Assembly: GCF_900106775.1 (NCBI RefSeq)
Contig: NZ_FNNQ01000010.1
Coordinates: 1-64,000 of the forward strand
Source: Marininema mesophilum
GTDB lineage: Bacteria > Bacillota > Bacilli > Thermoactinomycetales > DSM-45169
Length of the DNA: 64,000 nt
Reading direction: 5' to 3'
This document shows, one piece after another, positions 58,948 through 64,000 of this stretch. The translations under genes and the position numbers were made by a program. The first letter of the stretch is position 1. The number at the start of each line of letters is the position of its first letter. Below the pieces are notes generated by a model. It made no database searches. It saw only the letters and a list, made by a program, of their open reading frames with translations, and was not told where the DNA came from.

Positions 58948-60048
58948 TTGAGCGTAGAACGGCAGAAATATACTTTAGAAGACGTAAAAAGCACTTATAA
59001 AAATAAAGATGCATGGTGGACGGTATTTCTTGTGGATCCGGTAGCTTCTCGTCTGGTAGTACCGACCGCTAACAAGACAAATATCACACCCAATCAACTC
59101 TCTATCTTTTCCTTTATTTTGGGATTAACAGCAGTCTATTGCTTTTATGTAGGGAGCTATGCGGCGTTAGTGACTGGGGCGATCCTTTATCACATCAGTT
59201 TTATTATTGACTGTATGGATGGTAAAGTCGCTCGACTTAAGGGAACAGGATCAAGCTTCGGTGTTCTCCTCGATATTAGTCTGGATCACATCCGAGTTGT
59301 GTTGTGTGGTGCGGCGCTATGCTATAGCCAGTACCGCATTACTGGAGATGTCACCATCCTGTATCTTGCTTTTCTCTTCTTAGCAACCTATTGTGCTCGC
59401 CATATTAATGCCTTGAACCTATTTAAAGTGCGGCGCGATATGCGCGGGAAACTATTCAAGGCACGGAAGAAGCTGAGAAAAACTGCTATTGCTGCAGGGG
59501 TCATCATTGATGAGCCGGAAGAAAAACCGGAAGAAGATGAAACAAACCAGCAAGGCGAAGATGAAGCCCTAGATTCAGTCGTAGCAAATAAAAATCAAAA
59601 TCAAGAGCAAGTGGCAGACATCAAGGAAGTGGCAGGCATCAAGGAAGTGGCAGGCATCAAGGAAGAAGAGCCTGTGGATGAATTGCTACAAAAAAAGAAG
59701 AAAATTGATCTTCAGCAAGGCTTCAAACAAAGGTTCGCCAATTATCTTAAGATACGTGAATTCTTCTTAAATCGGCGGATTCGAATGCATCTGTTTAGTG
59801 GGATTGAGTTTCAAATGTTCATTTTTGTCCTTGCTCCCATTTTTAATCTCGTCAAGGAAACCATCATTTTCAGTTGCGCTGGCTTGCTGATTTTTGAAGT
59901 AGCGATTCTCTACAAAATCTGGTTATCTACAAAAGATTTTGAGCGGCAATTTGATAAAATTAAAGAAAAGCAGGCGGAAATGGAAGCGCTACTTCCTGAT
60001 GAAGAAGAGGAAGAGATTGATTCAGTTAATATGATTCCTGCAAAATAA
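58948..60048 (+). CDS. CDP-alcohol phosphatidyltransferase with acidic insert (366 aa)
   Basis: Intact CDP-alcohol phosphotransferase motif: DCMDGKVARLKGTGSSFG then VLLDISLD, with all four aspartates (about residues 89-114). Transmembrane segments lie on both sides. Between them, about residues 190-250, is a long charged cytoplasmic insert with acidic runs and an 18-bp triplicated repeat, unusual for the family. It would transfer a phospho-alcohol from a CDP-alcohol made by the operon onto a lipid or glycan acceptor. The start is taken as TTG 58948 just after the ATPase stop; the ribosome site (GGGGG) is about 12 bases away, so it is uncertain. Confidence 0.87.
   Translation: MSVERQKYTLEDVKSTYKNKDAWWTVFLVDPVASRLVVPTANKTNITPNQLSIFSFILGLTAVYCFYVGSYAALVTGAILYHISFIIDCMDGKVARLKGTGSSFGVLLDISLDHIRVVLCGAALCYSQYRITGDVTILYLAFLFLATYCARHINALNLFKVRRDMRGKLFKARKKLRKTAIAAGVIIDEPEEKPEEDETNQQGEDEALDSVVANKNQNQEQVADIKEVAGIKEVAGIKEEEPVDELLQKKKKIDLQQGFKQRFANYLKIREFFLNRRIRMHLFSGIEFQMFIFVLAPIFNLVKETIIFSCAGLLIFEVAILYKIWLSTKDFERQFDKIKEKQAEMEALLPDEEEEEIDSVNMIPAK
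59611..59664 (+). repeat. three tandem 18-bp repeats inside the transferase gene
   Basis: Units GTGGCA(g/a)GCATCAAGGAA-type, 59611-59628, 59629-59646 and 59647-59664; the last two are identical and the first differs by one base. They encode V-A-(D/G)-I-K-E three times in the charged insert and keep the frame, so copy number can vary without breaking the gene. Confidence 0.9.
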
Positions 60049-60170
60049 GAAAATTTAACAGTTTTTTCGCGGTTCATGGATTTTTATTCTTTGATTGCGC
60101 TCTTTATTGTAAATATATACCTTTTTTGACGCTTCTTTCGATCCAATCATGATCAAAAAAACTTCTCCTG

Positions 60171-60227
60171 GAACGCAACTGGAATTTTTCTGTTATGCAG
60201 AATGACTCCAGTTGCGTTCTTCGTTTT
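60171..60227 (+). terminator. terminator of the polymer operon
   Basis: A perfect 13-bp stem (GAACGCAACTGGA / TCCAGTTGCGTTC) is followed by TTCGTTTTTG, 120 bases past the last stop. Confidence 0.88.
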
Positions 60228-60412
60228 TGTAAAGCTTGTATAACGGATTAAAGGTTAAAAAAGTATAGCCATTCCCGCGCAAGTTGTATAAAAGTATCAT
60301 CATCTGTGCCCCTATATATTCATCGTGATCGAGAAGGCCATATTCCCTCTAAAAAACGACCCATTCATCCATTCCCGATTTTCCTGCGATTACTTTCTTC
60401 ACCTTAAAGTAA

Positions 60413-60476
60413 TGCACCCCCTAAAGTAGGTTGGATCTACCCAGGGGGTTTTTCCACTGTCTACTTTAAGGGGTGC
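60413..60476. mobile_element. 64-bp inverted-repeat element, possible insertion-sequence scar
   Basis: TGCACCCCCTAAAGTAGG at the left end and its near-complement ending ...CTTTAAGGGGTGCA at the right end enclose about 30 bases. Such TGCACCCC-TAAAGTAG ends look like IS3-type terminal repeats, suggesting a miniature or internally deleted copy. No target duplication is evident. A plain hairpin with terminator role is the alternative. Confidence 0.4.
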
Positions 60477-60507
60477 ACATCGGGTGATCCTATAGATTGT
60501 CCATGAA

Positions 60508-60720
60508 TTAAGCAAGTTGAAGGGTTTGCTTTTTTCCTTCGATGCGAAGAGCGCCAATAGGAATTTGGAACCACCATGCTCCTTCCGCTTTTTTGACAGG
60601 GGTATATCCTGCTCGTTTGAGACTGCGGGCAATGTCCCAACTAGCTGTATAGATGAGGGCTTCATCTCCAGTTTGATCAAACTGAATGACGGTTTCTTTT
60701 TCAGCTTCTGAGAGTGTCAT
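60508..60720 (-). CDS. small protein of unknown function (70 aa)
   Basis: A soluble 70-residue protein, rich in charged residues, with the segment YTASWDIARSLKRAGYTPVKK and GAWWFQIPIGALRI near the middle. I do not recognise the family. The ATG is 9 bases after AAGGAGG and a good promoter lies upstream at 60787-60815, so it is very likely expressed. It is a single-gene unit between the polymer operon and the sigma-factor operon. Confidence 0.75.
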   Translation of the reverse strand: MTLSEAEKETVIQFDQTGDEALIYTASWDIARSLKRAGYTPVKKAEGAWWFQIPIGALRIEGKKQTLQLA

Positions 60721-60786
60721 GTCGACATGCCTCCTTGCAGCAACCTTAGAGGGTTCTTCTCGAACATCTGTTCTTAAGATGGCTAT

Positions 60787-60815
60787 ATAATATCACGAAC
60801 TTTTTTATTTGTCAC
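60787..60815 (-). promoter_or_regulatory. promoter of the 70-aa protein gene
   Basis: On the minus strand, GTGACA (plus 60810-60815) and TATTAT (plus 60787-60792) are separated by 17 bases, about 65 bases before the start codon. Confidence 0.6.
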
Positions 60816-60856
60816 CTCCCATTCAGTTTTTGCTTGGCAATATTAGCTGGAGGAAC

Positions 60857-60891
60857 AGAAAAAGACGCCAGCAGGCAGAATTGCTGGCGTC
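60857..60891 (-). terminator. terminator of the sigma-factor operon
   Basis: GACGCCAGCA / TGCTGGCGTC (10 bp) is followed on the minus strand by TTTTTC, just past the DUF4097 protein stop. Confidence 0.88.
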
Positions 60892-60908
60892 TAGCTGATA
60901 AACAGAAT

Positions 60909-61967
60909 TTACGGGGTGTCTACACGGATGTCGCCAGTGGTTGTAGTGAGGTCGACCTGATGTTTGCCAGAACCGAGGACAATCTGATCATTTTTCCACT
61001 TGGTAGTTCCGTTTAACTTTCCATGAGTAGTTTTTCCTTTTATGGTCGCATCAGCGGTGTCTGAGAGAGCAAACACTATATCGCCATTTTGGGTGGAAGT
61101 ATTCCAGTCCCCCTTCACCTTAGGAGCATCGATACGAATATCTCCGTCTGTATTTTCTAGAGTAAGTGGACCAATGGAGTTATCGACGCTAATTTCCCCA
61201 GAAATGTTTGCGACCTTCACAGATCCCTTTACTTCTTTTAAACGAACGTTACCAGAATCATGATCCACCGATAAGTCCCCCTTTACTTCTTCTACGGTGA
61301 GATCTCCGCTACTGTGCTGGATGTTTGCCTTCGTCTTCAATCCTTCCACTTCTACATTGCCGGATTGTGCGTCCAGATCCAATGCGAGTGAGCGTGGGAT
61401 ATCGACCGATAGTTCGGTGTATTTATTGGCAAATATGGAGTGAACACCATTTCGCTGGGCATTCACTTTTAAGGTAGCTTCATCCCCATTGACTGACCAT
61501 TCCAATGGTTTCAGGTTATCGTTATTTTTTTGAGTGGGGACAGAGAAGTTGCCATCGAGCTGGACTTTATTTGAAGAGCTTCCCCTGAGGCGGATATCTC
61601 CCTCAGGGATATCGATTCGGATCTTTTTTACACCTTTAGGAAGGGAATATTGTTTAGAGATCGATGTTGTTTTAGGTGGGTTAAAGGCATCCGTCAATTG
61701 AAAGGCATGAACAGGTATTAATGAAACGGAGACCAATACGATGAGAATGACAATCAGTATACTAATGCCATCATACTGAATTTTCCCCTCCTTTTTGAGA
61801 AATTGAAAGGCCACTACTTCAATTCCCAGCAGGATAAGAATGATGGGCCAATATTTGATGATCGTGGCTAAAAAGGGAACCACCCCAAAAGAGCTTGCCA
61901 ACAGCAAAGCACCTAACAAGATTAATAACAGACCGGATGATAGGGAACCTACTCGCCACTTTCTCAT
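60909..61967 (-). CDS. membrane-anchored DUF4097 beta-helix protein, LiaF-like layout (352 aa)
   Basis: Three N-terminal hydrophobic segments (about residues 8-28, 34-55 and 66-90) are followed by an extracytoplasmic beta-helix domain with repeated V-x-x-x-S/T-G-[DN]-[IVL] steps (DAQSGNVEVEG, QHSSGDLTVEE, DHDSGNVRLKE, ANISGEISVDN, TQNGDIVFAL, TTTGDIRV). This layout recalls LiaF/DUF5668 proteins that report envelope stress. It is the last gene of the ECF sigma operon and overlaps the preceding membrane-protein gene by 4 bp. Confidence 0.85.
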   Translation of the reverse strand: MRKWRVGSLSSGLLLILLGALLLASSFGVVPFLATIIKYWPIILILLGIEVVAFQFLKKEGKIQYDGISILIVILIVLVSVSLIPVHAFQLTDAFNPPKTTSISKQYSLPKGVKKIRIDIPEGDIRLRGSSSNKVQLDGNFSVPTQKNNDNLKPLEWSVNGDEATLKVNAQRNGVHSIFANKYTELSVDIPRSLALDLDAQSGNVEVEGLKTKANIQHSSGDLTVEEVKGDLSVDHDSGNVRLKEVKGSVKVANISGEISVDNSIGPLTLENTDGDIRIDAPKVKGDWNTSTQNGDIVFALSDTADATIKGKTTHGKLNGTTKWKNDQIVLGSGKHQVDLTTTTGDIRVDTP

Positions 61968-62455
61968 GGACGTCGCTCCTCTTCTTGTTGAGCATCTTTT
62001 TTGGGAAGAATCGATTTGCCAGAGATAATTCGATAACCAATCCAGACCATCAAGAGGGCAATGAACACGGTGCGCAACATCTCATATTGTCCGAAATCCA
62101 TCACTATCGGTAGAATGCGATCAATGATCAATAATACGCCACATGCGATAAGTACCCAGCCGATCCAACGACCGATGGAAGGCTTCGTTTTATTTAGAGA
62201 CCAGGGAATGAATGGTTTATCCTCGATGTTCCCTTCTTCACGCAGGCGTTGGTGTTGTTGTAGTGCATCAAACAGGCCATAGAACCAAAGGATGGGGAGA
62301 AAGAAGCTAAAGGATGATTCGAGAAAATTAAACAGAAAAGCTAGCCCAAAAAAAGCGGTCATCAGTTGTAGTCCTCTGTTCATCAATCCTAGGTGGAAGT
62401 GACCCAATCCTGGGATGAAGGAGAGGAAAAAGGTGGAGACTTTTGATTTATCCAT
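61964..62455 (-). CDS. membrane protein of the sigma operon (163 aa)
   Basis: Two N-terminal hydrophobic segments with SFIPGLGHFHLGLMNRGLQLM, the TM2-like glycine pattern, and two C-terminal ones (GRWIGWVLIACGVLLIIDRILP and TVFIALLMVWIGYRII), separated by a polar stretch (about residues 70-95). It ends in a charged tail (KKDAQQEEERRP). Found in similar LiaF-type operons. The function is unknown, probably membrane sensing together with the downstream DUF4097 protein. Confidence 0.75.
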   Translation of the reverse strand: MDKSKVSTFFLSFIPGLGHFHLGLMNRGLQLMTAFFGLAFLFNFLESSFSFFLPILWFYGLFDALQQHQRLREEGNIEDKPFIPWSLNKTKPSIGRWIGWVLIACGVLLIIDRILPIVMDFGQYEMLRTVFIALLMVWIGYRIISGKSILPKKDAQQEEERRP

Positions 62456-62478
62456 GCTGATCCTCCTCGAAATATAAA

Positions 62479-62928
62479 TTAAGAAAAGAATTTGCTGACT
62501 TGATGTTGGAGTATGGGAAAGAAACCATGATTATCTTGTCCTAATGACCCGAACATGTTGGAATAGTGGAACCAGGTAGCATTGATCCAGTAGAAGCTAT
62601 TGCTGAAGAAGAGAGCCACGGTTGCGGCGAAGGCAGATAGCCCGTGGATAATCCCTACCTTTCTTCGCCATAAGGGAGGACGCAGCAACTCAGAGGGTGC
62701 CTTGTTGGTGGGTAAAGAGGACATGACTTGATGAGTAAATTCTTCACCGTTTTCCATATCTGTATCAGGAAAGTCCCAGGAACTCTTCCAGCTCTTCATT
62801 TCCACAAGAAGTTGCTGACACGAGGGACAGGTAGAAAGATGATGGAGAATATTTTTTTCGTCCTCTGGCGCAAGATCGCCTACATGCAAAGCTAGTAATT
62901 GATCGGTATTACAGTTGTGATCCATCAT
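62479..62928 (-). CDS. anti-sigma factor with zinc-finger domain (149 aa)
   Basis: The N-terminal zf-HC2 domain has HHLSTCPSC (H-x3-C-x2-C, about residues 29-37) preceded by the usual LALHVGDLAPEDE. A single transmembrane segment lies near residues 92-113 (IIHGLSAFAATVALFFS), followed by a short outer tail. It overlaps the sigma gene by 4 bp and should hold that sigma factor at the membrane until an envelope signal. Confidence 0.87.
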   Translation of the reverse strand: MMDHNCNTDQLLALHVGDLAPEDEKNILHHLSTCPSCQQLLVEMKSWKSSWDFPDTDMENGEEFTHQVMSSLPTNKAPSELLRPPLWRRKVGIIHGLSAFAATVALFFSNSFYWINATWFHYSNMFGSLGQDNHGFFPILQHQVSKFFS

Positions 62929-63473
62929 CCCTTCCTCGCTTTCCCTTTGATTTTAAGCATTTTTCGTGCGCGATGAAGGCGTGTTTCTACCGTCTTAGTT
63001 GCGATACCAAGCTCCGTGGCGATTTGTTCACAGGAATGATGCTCTAGATAATAGCTCGTTACGACGGATCGGTATTTATCAGGGAGCTCTCGCACCCAGG
63101 TTCGGACTTCTTCACGTTCCTCCCTAGCAAGCAAGGAGGATTCTGGAAGGCCAACTACAGTGGGTAGATTTTGTATTACTGCGGACTCTGGGGGAATGGG
63201 GTGGCTTTGCTTTTTTCGCTTTCGATCCAGCCCCAGATTGACAGTGATCCGGTAGATCCATGTAGAAAAGGATGATTCGAATCGATAGGTGGGGAGTGAG
63301 CGGTAAGCCCGGATAAATGCCTCCTGTGCAAGATCTTCGGCATCAGTTGGGTTGCCCGTCATTTTAAGTGCAGTGGAGTAGACCCGGGGGCGATAGCGAT
63401 CAACCAATGTGCTATACAACTCCTGATTGCCAGCTAAAATTTCACGTATGAGTCCGTGTTCTTCATCTTTCAT
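62925..63473 (-). CDS. ECF RNA polymerase sigma factor (182 aa)
   Basis: Region 2 includes VYSTALKMTGNPTDAEDLAQEAFIRAYRSLPTYRFESSFSTWIYRI. Region 4 carries YYLEHHSCEQIATELGIATKTVETRLHRARKML. Both are canonical for extracytoplasmic-function sigma factors of the SigW/SigV size. The start at 63473 is set by GAGGAGGTAG directly upstream; the frame stays open ~110 codons further but that part does not look like sigma sequence. It heads an operon with an anti-sigma factor and two membrane proteins, and a possible self-recognised promoter lies at 63504-63532. Confidence 0.94.
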   Translation of the reverse strand: MKDEEHGLIREILAGNQELYSTLVDRYRPRVYSTALKMTGNPTDAEDLAQEAFIRAYRSLPTYRFESSFSTWIYRITVNLGLDRKRKKQSHPIPPESAVIQNLPTVVGLPESSLLAREEREEVRTWVRELPDKYRSVVTSYYLEHHSCEQIATELGIATKTVETRLHRARKMLKIKGKARKG

Positions 63474-63503
63474 AGCTACCTCCTCGTGGCTCCTTCCGCT
63501 TCT

Positions 63504-63532
63504 TAGACGCTTAACCCTTCCCATTCCCTTCA
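63504..63532 (-). promoter_or_regulatory. candidate ECF-type autoregulated promoter
   Basis: On the minus strand, TGAAGG (plus 63527-63532) and CGTCTA (plus 63504-63509) are 17 bases apart. Bacillus ECF promoters follow TGAAAC-N16/17-CGTCTA, so the -10 is perfect and the -35 partly so. The position, 31 bases before the sigma start, fits autoregulation. Confidence 0.5.
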
Positions 63533-63606
63533 ATCTTTTTTGGAGTATCCCCGAGGAAGCACCAGACCCTTCGTTGAATAAGATTTTAAAAGGAAAGGGG
63601 GCTACT

Positions 63607-64000
63607 ATGGGTAAAAAAGTGTGGCTCACTGTGGTGTTGGCTCTAGTATTGATAGGTGGAACAGCTTGTGCAAAGGTGCCATCTCCAGATAAGGGAATAG
63701 GGAGTGAGGATACTAGGAAAGAACAAGGGGAGAAGAGAGAACCATTTACAGGAGTGCCATTGGTAGAAAAGCATCGACCTGCAGTTATGGTGATGATTAA
63801 CAACCATCATGCAGCTCGACCCCAGACAGGTTTGTCTATGGCAGATATGGTAATTGAAGCGTTAGCAGAGGGGGAAATTACTCGCTTTGCCGCTTTTTAT
63901 CACAGTGAAATGAAAGGGACGGTAGGGCCTGTCCGAAGTGTTCGTCCCTATTTCCTTGATCTATCTCGTGGAAGTCGTGCGGTGGTTGCCCATGCAGGAG
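63607..64000 (+). CDS. YerB-like DUF3048 lipoprotein, cut by the window end (131 residues visible)
   Basis: The N-terminal signal with a lipobox-like end (VLALVLIGGTAC, Cys about residue 21) suggests a membrane-anchored lipoprotein. The segment from PFTGVPLVEKHRPAVMVMINN through ARPQTGLSMADMVIEALAEGEITRF and GTVGPVRSVRPYFLDL is characteristic of the DUF3048/YerB family. The function is unknown; a cell-envelope role is likely. ATG 63607 follows GGAAAGGGGG. The gene is divergent from the sigma operon and continues past the window. Confidence 0.9.
   Translation, partial: MGKKVWLTVVLALVLIGGTACAKVPSPDKGIGSEDTRKEQGEKREPFTGVPLVEKHRPAVMVMINNHHAARPQTGLSMADMVIEALAEGEITRFAAFYHSEMKGTVGPVRSVRPYFLDLSRGSRAVVAHAG

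Overview
The window looks like chromosomal DNA of a spore-former-type Bacillota, most likely order Bacillales. Thermoactinomycetaceae is a guess from gene style and a moderate base composition, not something I could test. Supporting signs are a purEKBCSQLFMNHD gene order behind paired Bacillus-type PurBoxes and a guanine riboswitch, a YdbS-YdbT pair, a PadR-DUF1700-DUF4097 operon, a YerB-type lipoprotein, strong GGAGG ribosome sites and many TTG/GTG starts.

Layout. 1-142: the 3' part of a 5S rRNA and its terminator. 395-5474: minus-strand genes for a MacB-like ABC exporter and a PadR-controlled DUF1700/DUF4097 envelope operon. 5751-5914: a decayed copy of the 5' end of the exporter ATPase gene. 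6109-32613: a nonribosomal peptide cluster. 32956-35658: a large secreted multidomain protein. 35770-49491: the purine biosynthesis operon, with one small membrane-protein gene between purH and purD. 49879-52066: YdbS/YdbT PH-domain membrane proteins. 52232-53314: a Ca2+/H+ antiporter on the minus strand. 53623-60048: a surface-polymer or phospho-alcohol operon containing a glycosyltransferase, two CDP-alcohol phosphotransferases, a nucleotidyltransferase, an sn-glycerol-1-phosphate dehydrogenase and a TagGH/Wzm-Wzt-like ABC exporter. 60508-63532: a small unknown gene, then an ECF sigma/anti-sigma/membrane/DUF4097 operon on the minus strand. 63607-end: a truncated YerB-like lipoprotein.

The peptide cluster is the most interesting part. 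Three synthetases and one free-standing condensation domain can be arranged on one line: C-A(Ile)-T-C-A(Thr)-T-E, then the stand-alone DCL-type C feeding A(diamino acid?)-T-C-A(unknown)-T, then C-A(Asp)-T-TE. Between them lie enzymes that fit a 2,3-diaminobutyrate route: a PduX-like threonine kinase, a cysteine-synthase-like PLP enzyme and an argininosuccinate-lyase-like enzyme. A threonine aldolase and an ATP-grasp ligase are also present. A SyrP-like Fe/2-oxoglutarate hydroxylase sits directly before the Asp-loading synthetase. The predicted backbone is (acyl or other cap?)-Ile-D-Thr-diaminobutyrate-X-(3-hydroxy)Asp, released by the thioesterase. Specificities were read by eye from the binding-pocket positions, and the module order is inferred. 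A small LuxR-type regulator with a possible four-cysteine metal site sits in the cluster.

The purine operon makes IMP from PRPP and appears doubly controlled, at initiation by PurR and at elongation by a guanine riboswitch. The polymer operon combines bacterial glycerol-1-phosphate synthesis with CDP-alcohol chemistry and export; I do not recognise its product.
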